64,000 bases of DNA from [Pasteurella] mairii. Its GTDB lineage: Bacteria > Pseudomonadota > Gammaproteobacteria > Enterobacterales > Pasteurellaceae. A program made the position numbers and the translations under genes. Shown here piece after piece: positions 51,881-61,866 of the stretch. The notes beneath the pieces were generated by a model that made no database searches, had not been told where the DNA came from, and saw only the letters and a program-made list of their open reading frames with translations. Each line of letters begins with the position of its first letter. Within the stretch, counting starts at the first letter, position 1. Location: NCBI GenBank assembly GCA_900454475.1, contig UGSS01000002.1:1011605-1075604 (forward strand), written 5' to 3'.

Positions 51881-52891
51881 CTATGAAAATATCAATTGCA
51901 TCATTAAATTAACAATAAACCCACCTATTACCAGCCATAAGAATACCAAAAAGCCTAAAATTAATGGCTTTACGCCAGCTTGTTTAATGGCGCCAACATG
52001 GGTGGTTAAGCCTAAGGCGGACATTGCCATCATCAATAAAATACTGTCTATTTGTAATAACCATTGCACTACTTCCTGCGGAATTAAATGAAACGAATTA
52101 AATACCGCAAGTAAGATAAAATATAAGGCAAACCAAGGCATATTAAATTTCGTAGCAGTTTCTGATTCGCCCTGTTTTTGACTTTTATGTAAATAAAATG
52201 ACAATAAAATCAAAAATGGCGCTAGCATCATTACACGCAACATTTTCGTGATCACCGAAATATCCGCCACTTGCGCGCTGATATTTTTGCCTGCGGTATA
52301 AACTTGCGCGACTTCATGTACGCTAGAACCAATATAAATCCCAAATTGCCCCGCTGACAATCCATCAATATAGCGATAAATAATCGGATACAAAAACATG
52401 GCGATCGTCCCGAAAATCACGACCAAAGCAATGGCAACGGAGACTTTATGCGAATCGGTTTTCACCACCGGTTCCGCCGCTAGAATCGCCGCAGCACCGC
52501 AAATACTGCTTCCGGTCGCGGTCAAATACACCGTATGTTTATCCATCTTTAACAGATAAATGCCCAAAAAACAGGTGATGCAACAGGTACTGATCAACAT
52601 GATCGCATCTGTCATAATCGCATTGCTACCCACTAACGCAATATCTTGAAATGTGATATTAAATCCATACAAAACAATCCCTAAGCGCAACAATTTCCCT
52701 TTGGCAAAGACAACCCCCTCATCAGCCAGCGGCGCCAGCTTGGGATATAACGTATTGCCGATCACCAATCCCAATAAAATAGCGATAGTCAATGCGCCAA
52801 GCTGCCAATGTAAAGCAAATTCGCTTAATGACAATATTTTGGCAAAAAGCGTTACCAAAATAACAATGGTTAAACCGATTATTTTTTTCAT
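51881..52891 (-). CDS. yeiH: YeiH/UPF0324 family membrane protein
   Basis: A 336-residue protein with about ten transmembrane segments and the family motifs LGIVLYGFNITFQDI, TATGSSICGAAAI, GSSVHEVAQVYTAG and SALGLTTHV. YeiH has been linked to sulfite or sulfate-related export, without firm proof. It is divergent from the yeiE-like regulator, an arrangement kept from enterobacteria. Confidence 0.92.
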   Translation of the reverse strand: MKKIIGLTIVILVTLFAKILSLSEFALHWQLGALTIAILLGLVIGNTLYPKLAPLADEGVVFAKGKLLRLGIVLYGFNITFQDIALVGSNAIMTDAIMLISTCCITCFLGIYLLKMDKHTVYLTATGSSICGAAAILAAEPVVKTDSHKVSVAIALVVIFGTIAMFLYPIIYRYIDGLSAGQFGIYIGSSVHEVAQVYTAGKNISAQVADISVITKMLRVMMLAPFLILLSFYLHKSQKQGESETATKFNMPWFALYFILLAVFNSFHLIPQEVVQWLLQIDSILLMMAMSALGLTTHVGAIKQAGVKPLILGFLVFLWLVIGGFIVNLMMQLIFS

Positions 52892-52994
52892 ATTTTTCCC
52901 CTTTAATACTAAGGCATAGACTACGTAAAAATAATTTATGAGTAAAACAAATAATATTGCTATAATTAATCGATTTTTTAGCTAAGGAAGCGAG

Positions 52995-53873
52995 ATGAAA
53001 ATTACATTAAAACAGCTGCGGATTTTTTGTAGCATTTATCGGCTCGGTTCAACCACATTGGCAAGCGAAGAATTGGCGCTATCCCAGTCGGCGGTGAGCA
53101 ACGCATTAAACACCTTAGAACACAGCCTAAATCATCCTTTATTTGAACGTGATGGGAAAAAATTAGTACGCAATGCGGCAGCAAAAAAACTCTATCCACA
53201 AGCATGCTCAATTTTGAAACAAGTTTATGATATTGAAGATAATTTTTCCAAAGGCGTGAGCAAACTTATTATCGGCGCCAGTACTACCATTGGCAATTAT
53301 TTATTACCGCAACAAATTTCTGCATTTACTCAACAATATCCGCAAATTGAAATTGAATTACACGTACATAACACCAAAGAAATTTGCGAAGGCGTGAAAC
53401 ATTTTGATTATGATTGGGGATTTATCGAAGGCGAAAATCAACTGGAAGAATTAGTAGCGGAAAAATGGCTAGAAGATGAATTAACCTTATTTGTCGCCAC
53501 ACAAAGTCGCTGGCTGAATCAAGAGATCCATGAGTTGACACTGGCGCAATTAAACCAATTGCCACTGGTGTTAAGAGAAAAAGGCTCCGGCACGAGAGAA
53601 ACCGTTGAACATCTGATTTTATCGCATTTATCTCAACCTACTGTCTTGCAACTTAGTCATTCAGAAGCCATCCGCCAAGCAGTGATCCACGATTTCGGCA
53701 TTGGTTGCTTGTCCAAACTCGTGTTAAATGATGCTTTTCGCTTGGGAAAAATTCGTTATCTCTCTTTGCAAGGTAAAACGCTCACGCGACAATTATGGCA
53801 AATCCAGCACCGCAATAAACATATTTCTGCCGAACTTGATTTATTTATTCAATATTGTCAAAAAGTGCGGTGA
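52995..53873 (+). CDS. yeiE: LysR-type regulator YeiE
   Basis: A 292-residue LysR regulator. The N-terminal helix-turn-helix reads LKQLRIFCSIYRLGSTTLAS and LALSQSAVSNALNTLEHSL; the effector domain starts near residue 88. It is divergent from yeiH across 103 bases, so it probably controls that gene. AAGGAAG precedes the start. Confidence 0.92.
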   Translation: MKITLKQLRIFCSIYRLGSTTLASEELALSQSAVSNALNTLEHSLNHPLFERDGKKLVRNAAAKKLYPQACSILKQVYDIEDNFSKGVSKLIIGASTTIGNYLLPQQISAFTQQYPQIEIELHVHNTKEICEGVKHFDYDWGFIEGENQLEELVAEKWLEDELTLFVATQSRWLNQEIHELTLAQLNQLPLVLREKGSGTRETVEHLILSHLSQPTVLQLSHSEAIRQAVIHDFGIGCLSKLVLNDAFRLGKIRYLSLQGKTLTRQLWQIQHRNKHISAELDLFIQYCQKVR

Positions 53874-53901
53874 AAAAATCTTAAATTTTCCACCGCACTT
53901 T
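53862..53901. terminator. Uptake-sequence terminator between yeiE and nagK
   Basis: AAAGTGCGGTG and CACCGCACTTT arms with an AT-rich loop lie between convergent genes and can act both ways. Confidence 0.75.
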
Positions 53902-53917
53902 AGGCAACAAAATTGAT

Positions 53918-54835
53918 TTATGCGCGCGATAAAAATAACGCTGCCGCACCGCGTACACCGCTTGAATCGCCATATTTGGCTTTTTTAATCACCGGTGTTT
54001 TAGCGCCGCGCATAATGTGACGCGGTAAGGCTTTCGGCAAGGCGTCATATAAATAATCAAAATTCGATAACCCGCCGGCTAACACGATCAAATGTGGATC
54101 AAAAATCGTCACCAAATTGCCAATACTGATCGCGGCTAATTCAATAAAAAGTTCGACAAATTTGACCGCACTTTGCTCACTGGCATAAAAACGCTCAATA
54201 ATTTCTTTTGCCGATAGCGACTGCCCTTGTAAATCGCGATACAACATTTCAAATCCGCGACCAGACAAATAATTATCCAAACAGGCACGATTTCCGCAGC
54301 CACATTCATAAATCGGCGCCTTATCCCAACCGAGCAATTTTAAAGCATGATAATTCAATTGCATATGTCCCACTTCGCCCGCCATGCCAGATTGACCGGA
54401 ATGCACTTTACCGTTAATCACCAAGCCGCCACCAAAACCGGTACCTAAAATAAAACCCACCACACTCGCATATTGCTGATTTTCCTCCGCCCACGCTTCC
54501 GATAACGCCATGCAATTGGCGTCATTTTCCGCCCGCACTTCGCGTCCTAAACGCGCGGATAAATCCCGCAAAATCGGTTTTTTATCGGCGGCGCGAATAT
54601 TCGTGATTTCGGCAATGCCGCTTTCTGGATCAACAAAACCGGGTAATCCCAATCCGACAGCCCCTTGACACACAAATTTTTCATCCGCTTTTTTGACTAA
54701 ATTTACAATCGTATTCAGCCATTCTTCGTAATCTTCTTTCGGCGTCGGAACACGTTCGGAATACTGTTTTTCGAGCTTATCGTTAAATACCGCTAACTCA
54801 ATTTTAGTTCCGCCAATATCAAAACCATACAACAT
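53918..54835 (-). CDS. nagK: N-acetyl-D-glucosamine kinase
   Basis: A 305-residue ROK-family kinase that phosphorylates GlcNAc recovered from peptidoglycan. ATP site: [17 protein letters not shown]; sugar site: [15 protein letters not shown] and GEVGHMQLN; zinc motif: [17 protein letters not shown]. Length and sequence fit NagK well. GAGGTGA precedes the start. Confidence 0.94.
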   Translation of the reverse strand: MLYGFDIGGTKIELAVFNDKLEKQYSERVPTPKEDYEEWLNTIVNLVKKADEKFVCQGAVGLGLPGFVDPESGIAEITNIRAADKKPILRDLSARLGREVRAENDANCMALSEAWAEENQQYASVVGFILGTGFGGGLVINGKVHSGQSGMAGEVGHMQLNYHALKLLGWDKAPIYECGCGNRACLDNYLSGRGFEMLYRDLQGQSLSAKEIIERFYASEQSAVKFVELFIELAAISIGNLVTIFDPHLIVLAGGLSNFDYLYDALPKALPRHIMRGAKTPVIKKAKYGDSSGVRGAAALFLSRA

Positions 54836-55272
54836 AAAATCACCTCTTAAATAAACTAATATCGAATTCTTCCCACAACCATCAGTTAAAAAAGTTCGTT
54901 AATTTTAACCGCACTTTTGGGCAAATGCTTTGCGCTAGATCGTCTTTTAACAAAAAACAAGCAATATCAAACACCTCGTTTGGCTATCGCGGATCACAAA
55001 AAATAAGATAATGTTAAAATAATGCCAGAAATAAAGGCTTAGGGAACGCTGCCGATTTCTGTGAACCCGTCTAAGAAATGATCAAAAGCGCCTAATCCGT
55101 TACCCAGTTACCAATGCCTCCCTGAAAATCAAAGTAAAAAGTGGTACAAAACAAAGCAACAAGGTATATAATGACAAACGTTTTAACATATTTATAACTA
55201 TATTGCGTGGTGATTTAGTATAGGAAAGCGCATTCTATCACGAATAGAATAAAATAAATTAAGGATTTAATT
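54836..55272. other. Long intergenic region before ribA, with a possible gene remnant
   Basis: 437 bases without an intact gene. An uptake sequence lies at about 54910. On the minus strand about 54960-55130, one frame gives DMT-transporter-like pieces interrupted by stops (GLGAFDHFLDGFTEIGSV; then AFISGIILTLSYFL), so a decayed drug/metabolite transporter gene is possible. No FMN riboswitch was found. A candidate ribA promoter cannot be chosen with confidence. Confidence 0.35.
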
Positions 55273-55953
55273 ATGGCAAAAATTCAATTAGTTACTCAAG
55301 CCAAGCTTCCGACAGAATTTGGTATTTTTCGTATTGTCGGTTTTGAATTTCCAGATAGCAAAAAAGAACATGTCGCGTTAGTGATGGGAGATATTAGCGA
55401 TAAAGCAAACCCTGTGTTAGCCCGCATTCATTCGGAATGTTTAACCGGGGATGCGTTGCACAGTTTAAAATGCGATTGCGGCTTCCAGCTTGCCACTGCC
55501 CTGCGCCAAATCAGCGAAGAGGGTCGCGGTGTATTAATTTATCACCGCGCGGAAGGACGTGGCATTGGCTTAATTAATAAAATTCGTGCCTATTCATTGC
55601 AAGATCAAGGCATGGACACTATTGAAGCTAATTTAGCCCTCGGCTTTGCCGCTGATGAACGCAATTTCGACGTTTGTGCCGATATTTTTGAATTATTGGG
55701 TGTGGAAAAAGTCCGTTTGCTGACCAATAATCCGGAAAAAATTGAAACCATGAAACGTGCTGGAATTAATGTGGTAGAACGCGTTCCGCTTAACGTTGGC
55801 GAAAATCGTTACAACACCGAATATCTCGACACCAAAGCAAAAAAAATGGGACATTTTATTGTACATAACAATCAAAAACATTTGATGACCTGCCCGCATT
55901 GTCAAGAAGAAGTGCCACAAGATCATACGCTGCAAGAAAACAAAAAATGCTAG
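55273..55953 (+). CDS. ribA: GTP cyclohydrolase II
   Basis: A 226-residue enzyme that opens GTP in the first step of riboflavin synthesis. The zinc cysteines lie in [23 protein letters not shown] contacts are in [18 protein letters not shown] and [12 protein letters not shown]. The C-terminal tail has an extra CPHC pair, beyond the usual end. AAGGATTTAATT precedes the ATG. Stand-alone, without other rib genes. Confidence 0.95.
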   Translation: MAKIQLVTQAKLPTEFGIFRIVGFEFPDSKKEHVALVMGDISDKANPVLARIHSECLTGDALHSLKCDCGFQLATALRQISEEGRGVLIYHRAEGRGIGLINKIRAYSLQDQGMDTIEANLALGFAADERNFDVCADIFELLGVEKVRLLTNNPEKIETMKRAGINVVERVPLNVGENRYNTEYLDTKAKKMGHFIVHNNQKHLMTCPHCQEEVPQDHTLQENKKC

Positions 55954-55973
55954 TTTAATTTTCATTACCAATA

Positions 55974-56018
55974 AAAAGTGCGGTTAAAATCTTTCATTTT
56001 TAACCGCACTTTTCTTTT
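55974..56018. terminator. Uptake-sequence terminator between ribA and ilvH
   Basis: AAAAAGTGCGGTTAAAA and TTTTAACCGCACTTTT form a long inverted repeat between convergent genes, followed by T and preceded by A runs. Confidence 0.85.
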
Positions 56019-56030
56019 ATTATCAATTCG

Positions 56031-56522
56031 TTAGAGACAATTTTTCTCGCCACGAGAAAGGCTAATCAAACCGGAACGAACAATTTCGATTAATTGGCTT
56101 TCTTGTTTGATCGCTGCAACAAACGCATCTAATTTGTCGTTGGTACCGACTAATTGGATGGTGTAGGATTTGGTAGTAACATCCACAATTTGTCCACGGA
56201 AAATTTCAGTTAAGCGTTTTAATTCATCACGCGAATTACCTTGCGCTTTTACTTTCACCAACATCACTTCACGCTCAACGTGTTCGCAATCACTTAAATT
56301 GATCACTTTAAATACATCAACTAATTTGTGTAATTGCTTTTCAATTTGCTCCAGCACTTGCTCATCGCCATAGGCCTCAATGGTCATGCGCGACAAGGTT
56401 GGATCGTCTGTCGGCGCCACAGTCAAACTTTCGATATTGAATGCCCGTTGAGAAAATAAGCCCACAACGCGAGATAATGCCCCTGATTCATTTTCTAATA
56501 ATACTGATAAAATTCTACGCAT
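56031..56522 (-). CDS. ilvH: Acetolactate synthase III regulatory subunit
   Basis: A 163-residue protein with an N-terminal ACT domain (RRILSVLLENESGALSRVVG; NIESLTVAPTDD) that binds valine, and a C-terminal domain ending GLISLSRGEK. It gives feedback control to IlvI. Its ATG overlaps the ilvI stop by one base (TAATG). Confidence 0.96.
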   Translation of the reverse strand: MRRILSVLLENESGALSRVVGLFSQRAFNIESLTVAPTDDPTLSRMTIEAYGDEQVLEQIEKQLHKLVDVFKVINLSDCEHVEREVMLVKVKAQGNSRDELKRLTEIFRGQIVDVTTKSYTIQLVGTNDKLDAFVAAIKQESQLIEIVRSGLISLSRGEKNCL

Positions 56523-58240
56523 TATGCATTCTCCGGTTTAGTTAAAATCATCTCATTCATTGCTCCACCACGTACTTGCATTGGATAAACGTGTTCGGTT
56601 TCGTCCACTTTAATATCCACAAATACCAATTTGTCTTTGATACTAAAGGCTTTAGTGAGTTTTTCCTCTAATTCGTCTAAGCTGTCAATTTGGATCCCAA
56701 CATGTCCATAGGCTTCGGCAATTTTGACAAAATCCGGCAACGAATTCATATAAGATTGCGAGTGGCGACCGGAATAAATCAAATCTTGCCATTGTTTTAC
56801 CATGCCCAGGAAACGGTTATTGAGGCTAACGATCACCACCGGAATGCCATATTGTTGCGCGGTGGATAATTCTTGGATATTCATTTGAATACTGCCATCC
56901 CCTGTCACACAGACAACTGTTGCATCCGGATGCGCTAATTTTACGCCCAACGCCGCTGGAAGACCAAATCCCATGGTACCAAGCCCGCCGGAATTGATCC
57001 AACGACGAGGTTTATCAAACGGATAATGTAAAGCAGCGAACATTTGGTGCTGCCCCACATCAGATGCCACATAAGCATTTCCTTTCGTCAAACGGTAAAT
57101 AGTTTCAATGACGTGCTGCGGTTTGATTTCTTGGCTGTTGCGATCGAATTCTAAACATTTCACCGCCCGCCATTGCTCAATTTGTTGCCACCATTCTTCT
57201 AAAGAAGATTGTGCTTTGGATAAATCCTCGCCATCTAATAATGAAAGGAACTCATTTAGCACATTTTCCGCGCTACCAACAATCGGAATTGCTGCCGGAA
57301 CATTTTTGGAAATGGATGTCGGATCTACATCAATTTGAACCACTTTCGCATTTGGACAATATTTGGCTAAATTATTAGTCGTCCGGTCATCAAAACGCAC
57401 GCCGATCCCTAAAATCAGATCGCTTTCATGCATTGCATTATTCGCTTCATAGGTTCCGTGCATCCCTAACATCCCCAAGAATTGTTTATCCGTACTCGGA
57501 TAAGCACCCAATCCCATTAAAGAAGAAGTTACCGGCAAATGCAATTGTTGCGCCAATTGAATAAGTTGTTGGCTACAATTAGCATTAATCGCACCACCAC
57601 CAACAAATAAAATCGGTTTTTTCGCCACTAATAAGGCTTTTAATGCTTTCTTAATCTGTCCTTTATGCCCTTGTGTTGTTGGGTTGTAAGAACGCATGGT
57701 GATATCCTTAGGATAGGTATAAGGATATTTATTCGCCGGATTGACTACATCTTTCGGCAAGTCAATCACCACCGGTCCAGGACGACCCGTTGAGGCAATA
57801 TAAAAGGCTTTTTTGATAATTTCCGGAAGTTCTTCCGCATTTTTTACTAAGAAACTGTGTTTTACCACAGGACGGGAAATCCCCACCATATCACATTCTT
57901 GGAACGCATCGCGTCCAATTAAACTTGACATTACTTGCCCAGAAAAAACCACCAACGGAATCGAATCCATATAGGCAGTTGCAATACCGGTAATCGCATT
58001 GGTTGCCCCCGGTCCAGATGTCACCAGCACCACCCCGACTTCCCCCGTCGCGCGCGCATAACCGTCCGCCATATGAACTGCCGCTTGTTCGTGTCTAACA
58101 AGAATATGCTCAATACCGCCTAAGGTATGAATGGCATCATAAATGTCCAACACGGAACCACCGGGATAACCAAATACAAACTTCACGCCTTGATCGCGTA
58201 AAGATTGTACAACCATTTCTGCACCTGATAGTTTTTTCAT
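56522..58240 (-). CDS. ilvI: Acetolactate synthase III catalytic subunit
   Basis: A 572-residue thiamin diphosphate enzyme for valine, leucine and isoleucine synthesis. The catalytic glutamate is in [23 protein letters not shown] and central domain segments include [13 protein letters not shown]; the ThDP/Mg motif is [17 protein letters not shown] with [15 protein letters not shown] 58240 was chosen over GTG 58246 by spacing from GAGGTG. It forms an operon with ilvH. Confidence 0.96.
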   Translation of the reverse strand: MKKLSGAEMVVQSLRDQGVKFVFGYPGGSVLDIYDAIHTLGGIEHILVRHEQAAVHMADGYARATGEVGVVLVTSGPGATNAITGIATAYMDSIPLVVFSGQVMSSLIGRDAFQECDMVGISRPVVKHSFLVKNAEELPEIIKKAFYIASTGRPGPVVIDLPKDVVNPANKYPYTYPKDITMRSYNPTTQGHKGQIKKALKALLVAKKPILFVGGGAINANCSQQLIQLAQQLHLPVTSSLMGLGAYPSTDKQFLGMLGMHGTYEANNAMHESDLILGIGVRFDDRTTNNLAKYCPNAKVVQIDVDPTSISKNVPAAIPIVGSAENVLNEFLSLLDGEDLSKAQSSLEEWWQQIEQWRAVKCLEFDRNSQEIKPQHVIETIYRLTKGNAYVASDVGQHQMFAALHYPFDKPRRWINSGGLGTMGFGLPAALGVKLAHPDATVVCVTGDGSIQMNIQELSTAQQYGIPVVIVSLNNRFLGMVKQWQDLIYSGRHSQSYMNSLPDFVKIAEAYGHVGIQIDSLDELEEKLTKAFSIKDKLVFVDIKVDETEHVYPMQVRGGAMNEMILTKPENA

Positions 58241-58445
58241 TTTCACCTCACAAATTCACCGCACTTTTGCCTGCGGTCATACTTTAACGTGTTTCTGTTT
58301 CCATGTTGTTATTTTTACCTAAATCAAAATTATTTGTCTATCACTATTTTCATCAAAACCAAGATAAAAACCTAATTTTAAAAGAATAAAAACCTAAAAA
58401 TAAATTTTTTACGATATTTTATAAACAAAATTAAATTAAAAAATA

Positions 58446-58474
58446 AAAAAATGCGACTTTATGTCGCATTTTAT
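58446..58474. terminator. Intrinsic terminator downstream of the NhaC-type carrier gene
   Basis: AAAATGCGAC and GTCGCATTTT arms around TTTAT lie between the carrier gene and ilvI, both on the minus strand. The rest of 58241-58525 is AT-rich, with an uptake sequence near 58260; nothing else was seen. Confidence 0.75.
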
Positions 58475-58525
58475 AAAATAGGCAGTATTTAATTTTTTAT
58501 TTAAATATTTTGCATGAGATCACAA

Positions 58526-60049
58526 TTAACGCTTTTTAAACATTAAAACAAGTAGCGTAAGAGATATCGCGGTGGCAATAAAACCAAATAAGCCAGATTG
58601 AGTGAAACCAACAACCAAATAGCCGATAATGGTCGCAATTGCAACAGTCATTGCATAAGGTAATTGTGTTGTTACATGATCCATATGGTTACATTTTGCC
58701 CCAGTCGAAGACAAAATCGTGGTATCGGATACAGGAGAACAATGATCGCCACACACTGCTCCCGCCATCACCGCAGATAAGCAAGGTAACATTAATTCCG
58801 GTGCAGAATGTGCTGCAATAGCAGCCGCGATAGGGAGCATAATGCCGAACGTCCCCCAGCTGGTTCCTGTCGAAAATGCCATCACTGCGCCAAGAATAAA
58901 TAACAACGCTGGCAATACTGCTATCGGTAAACTGTCAGAAACTAAACCAGATAAATAGGTACCGGTTTTCATATCACCGACGACATTATTAATTGTCCAC
59001 GCAAAACATAAAATTAAAATTGCCCCGGACATAGATTTCATTCCGACAAGCCAGGATAATCCGTATTCTTTCAAGCTCACTTGACGATCCCATAAAATAC
59101 ATAGGGTCACTGTCAATACTGCTAATGAGCCACCTACTACTAAAGAAATTCCCACGGTAGTATTTTCGAATGCCCCTAGCACAGAAAAGTCTTGACCATT
59201 TTCAGCCAATGCTTGACCACCGGTATATAACATCATTGCAACAGTTGCGATAATTAAAGCAAGGATAGGCAAAATTAAATTTCTTACATGTCCACTGTTA
59301 CCAGATTGTATTTCCTCTTGTTCTTCATGTTCCAGTGCTAATCGCTCATGTCTCGCCATTGAACCCAGATCGAAAGAAAAATAAGCCACAAAAAACACCA
59401 TAATGATAGAAAAAATCGCATAAAAATTCATTGCACTCATTGCCATAAAGGCACCGATTGGCGAATATTCCGTCATGGCATAAGAAGCTAATAAACCTGA
59501 AATCAAGGTGATAATATAAGCGCCCCAACTGGATACCGGCATTAAAACGCACATTGGTGCTGCGGTCGAGTCTAAAATATATGCTAATTTAGCGCGAGAA
59601 ACGTTAAATTTATCCGTTACCGGACGAGCAATCGCCCCTACTGCAAGACTATGAAAATAGTCATCAATAAATGTAATAAAAACCAATGACGCAGCCATTA
59701 ATTTCGCACCACGACGTCCTTTAATTCGTTGCTGCGCCCACTCAGCAAAAGCACGATTACTTCCGGAAACCGTCAAAAGTGCGGTTAAAATTCCCAATAA
59801 TAATAAAAATAACAGAATATTAATTGTGCCGAAATTTAGCCCATCTTCACCACTATAAAATAACGAAGCAACATTATTAAATAAATAATGAAAACTTCCT
59901 ATAATATTGAAATCCGCTAACATAAAAGCACCGATAATAATACCGATACTTAACGATAAAATCACTTTGCGAGTTATAATTGCTAACAATAAAGCCAGCA
60001 GCGGTGGGACAACTGACCAAACAGAAATAGAATAATCTACAAGATTCAT
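58526..60049 (-). CDS. NhaC-family antiporter, probable lysine transporter (LysW-type)
   Basis: A 507-residue membrane protein with about eleven transmembrane segments. Family motifs: LVFITFIDDYFHSLAVGAIARPVTD, DSTAAPMCVLMPVSSWGAYI, STGTSWGTFGIMLPIAAA and GDHCSPVSDTTILSSTGAKCNH. By sequence it is an NhaC-type Na+/H+ antiporter, but a lysine riboswitch precedes it, and NhaC-like proteins under this riboswitch in Pasteurellaceae have been predicted to be lysine transporters. The substrate is therefore inferred from the leader. Confidence 0.88.
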   Translation of the reverse strand: MNLVDYSISVWSVVPPLLALLLAIITRKVILSLSIGIIIGAFMLADFNIIGSFHYLFNNVASLFYSGEDGLNFGTINILLFLLLLGILTALLTVSGSNRAFAEWAQQRIKGRRGAKLMAASLVFITFIDDYFHSLAVGAIARPVTDKFNVSRAKLAYILDSTAAPMCVLMPVSSWGAYIITLISGLLASYAMTEYSPIGAFMAMSAMNFYAIFSIIMVFFVAYFSFDLGSMARHERLALEHEEQEEIQSGNSGHVRNLILPILALIIATVAMMLYTGGQALAENGQDFSVLGAFENTTVGISLVVGGSLAVLTVTLCILWDRQVSLKEYGLSWLVGMKSMSGAILILCFAWTINNVVGDMKTGTYLSGLVSDSLPIAVLPALLFILGAVMAFSTGTSWGTFGIMLPIAAAIAAHSAPELMLPCLSAVMAGAVCGDHCSPVSDTTILSSTGAKCNHMDHVTTQLPYAMTVAIATIIGYLVVGFTQSGLFGFIATAISLTLLVLMFKKR

Positions 60050-60134
60050 TATATGTTCTTCCTAAAATTTAAGGGAGAACCACTGACATAACTATTTTAA
60101 ATATTAAAATAAAAAAGGCAGGTGTTATTTAACC

Positions 60135-60312
60135 CAACCTAACCAGTAGCGCTCCATAGTAACTAAAAACTATGACAGTGACGTTTCTTTCGAACACGCC
60201 CCCAACCAATTAAAATGACTTTTAACTGATTTCGGCAACTATTCCTTTCCTTTTTCGTCCTCGTTATCCACTCAGAAAAACTACTTATAATAGTTGCAAC
60301 CTCTACGTATGT
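60135..60312 (-). ncRNA. Lysine riboswitch (L box)
   Basis: On the minus strand the leader shows the lysine riboswitch core in order: GTAGAGGTTGC (60296-60306) at the 5' side, GGATAACGAGGAC, GGAAAGGAATAGTTGCCGAAA, TTGGGGGCG, GTCACTGTCATAG and ATGGAGCGCTACTGGT at the 3' side; GTAG and CTAC close P1. After it a GC-rich segment followed by TGCCTTTTTTA may be the attenuator. It lies about 90 bases before the carrier gene. Exact ends are approximate. The rest of 60050-60508 is AT-rich without genes. Confidence 0.85.
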
Positions 60313-60508
60313 AGGATGTCGTGCAAGATTACAATAAGATACCTAAAATGCCAATCACTTTTACACAAAATAGAAAAATAAAATAGCATCAATGGAAAAA
60401 ATATTAAAATTTCCCCTAAAATACCATTTACGCTCTATTATATTTTGGTTATTATTAGAACATTATTTAAATACATCCCTTCTACCCATAATATAAAAGG
60501 ATATTAAA

Positions 60509-60913
60509 ATGACTGAAATTTTGAAAACCCTAAACAATATTCGCAGTTTAAGAGTACTTTCACGTGAATTAAGCCTTAGCGAACTGGAAACGATTTTACA
60601 AAAAGTACAAACGGTTGTTGAAGAAAAAAGAATGGAAGTACAAGAAGTTGAGCGTCAAGAACAAGAACGCCAAGCTCGGATTGAAAAATATAAAGAATTA
60701 TTAGCACAAGATGGAATTACTGTCGACGAATTAGCAGAAATTCTCTCTTCCAAAACCGCTAGCATACGTAAAAAAAGAGAACCTCGTCCCGCGAAATATC
60801 AATATGTAGATACAGATGGCAAAACTAAAACCTGGACAGGTCAAGGCAGAACTCCACGTTTTATTCAGCAAGCGTTAGATTCTGGTAAATCCTTATCCGA
60901 TTTTGAAATTTAA
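60509..60913 (+). CDS. hns: H-NS family nucleoid protein
   Basis: A 134-residue DNA-binding protein. Residues 1-80 form the oligomerisation coiled coils (LNNIRSLRVLSRELSLSELE); the C-terminal domain has KYQYVDTDGKTKTWTGQGRT, the AT-hook-like motif (QGRTPRFIQQAL) that reads AT-rich minor groove. It silences AT-rich acquired DNA. AAAAGGAT precedes the start. Confidence 0.96.
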   Translation: MTEILKTLNNIRSLRVLSRELSLSELETILQKVQTVVEEKRMEVQEVERQEQERQARIEKYKELLAQDGITVDELAEILSSKTASIRKKREPRPAKYQYVDTDGKTKTWTGQGRTPRFIQQALDSGKSLSDFEI

Positions 60914-60980
60914 TTTTATCCGTTATAGAGCAAAGCCTACGAAATAGACTTTGTTCTTTCTTTATCTCAAAATAAAAAAT

Positions 60981-61817
60981 ATGATTGAAAATAAAATATT
61001 ACTGACTGACTGCCCGGACGATAAAGGATTAATCGCTAAAATTACCAATATTTGTTATAAGCACCAATTAAATATTGTGCATAATAATGAATTTGTAGAT
61101 TTTAAGACCAAACATTTTTTTATGCGCACAGAATTACAAGGTATTTTTAATGAACATACCTTATTAGAAGATCTACATTTTAGTTTACCACAAGGTACCA
61201 ATTGTCGTTTGGTTGGCACCGCTAAAAAACGTATTGTGATTTTAGTGACCAAAGAAGCGCATTGTATCGGCGATATTTTGATGAAAACCTATTATGGCGG
61301 ATTGGATGTTGAAATCGCAGCGGTAATCGGCAATCACGATACCTTAAGAAGTTTGGTGGAACGTTTTGATATTCCTTTCCATTGTGTCAGCCACGAAGGA
61401 CTGACCCGCGTGGAACATGACAAATTATTGGCGGAAAAAATTGACGACTATGCGCCAGATTATATTGTATTGGCAAAATATATGCGCGTATTAAACCCGG
61501 AATTTGTCTCTCGCTATCCAAACCGCGTGATCAATATTCACCACTCGTTTCTACCCGCTTTTATCGGCGCCAAACCCTATCAACAAGCCTATGAACGTGG
61601 CGTAAAAATTATTGGTGCTACCGCGCATTTTATTAATAATGAATTGGATCAAGGTCCAATTATTATGCAAAATGTGATCAATGTGGATCATACTTATAGT
61701 GCAGAAGCCATGATGAAAGCCGGTCGAGATGTAGAAAAAACCGTATTAAGTCGCGCCTTGGATTTGGCGTTACACGATCGCATTTTTGTCTATCAAAATA
61801 AAACGATTGTATTATAA
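60981..61817 (+). CDS. purU: Formyltetrahydrofolate deformylase
   Basis: A 278-residue enzyme that releases formate from 10-formyl-THF. The N-terminal ACT domain (LLTDCPDDKGLIAKITNICY) is followed by a formyltransferase-type domain with INIHHSFLPAFIGAKPYQQA, the catalytic asparagine/histidine region and ELDQGPIIMQNVINVDH. ATG 60981 starts the conserved part. It lies 67 bases after hns. Confidence 0.95.
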   Translation: MIENKILLTDCPDDKGLIAKITNICYKHQLNIVHNNEFVDFKTKHFFMRTELQGIFNEHTLLEDLHFSLPQGTNCRLVGTAKKRIVILVTKEAHCIGDILMKTYYGGLDVEIAAVIGNHDTLRSLVERFDIPFHCVSHEGLTRVEHDKLLAEKIDDYAPDYIVLAKYMRVLNPEFVSRYPNRVINIHHSFLPAFIGAKPYQQAYERGVKIIGATAHFINNELDQGPIIMQNVINVDHTYSAEAMMKAGRDVEKTVLSRALDLALHDRIFVYQNKTIVL

Positions 61818-61866
61818 AAATGGCGGAATTTACTCCGCCATTTTCACACACGTCCTTTCACTTAAA

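Noticed and set aside
54836-55272. FMN riboswitch before ribA
   Set aside because: The conserved core (GGGGCAGGGTGAAATTCC and CCGGCGGT types) is absent on both strands.
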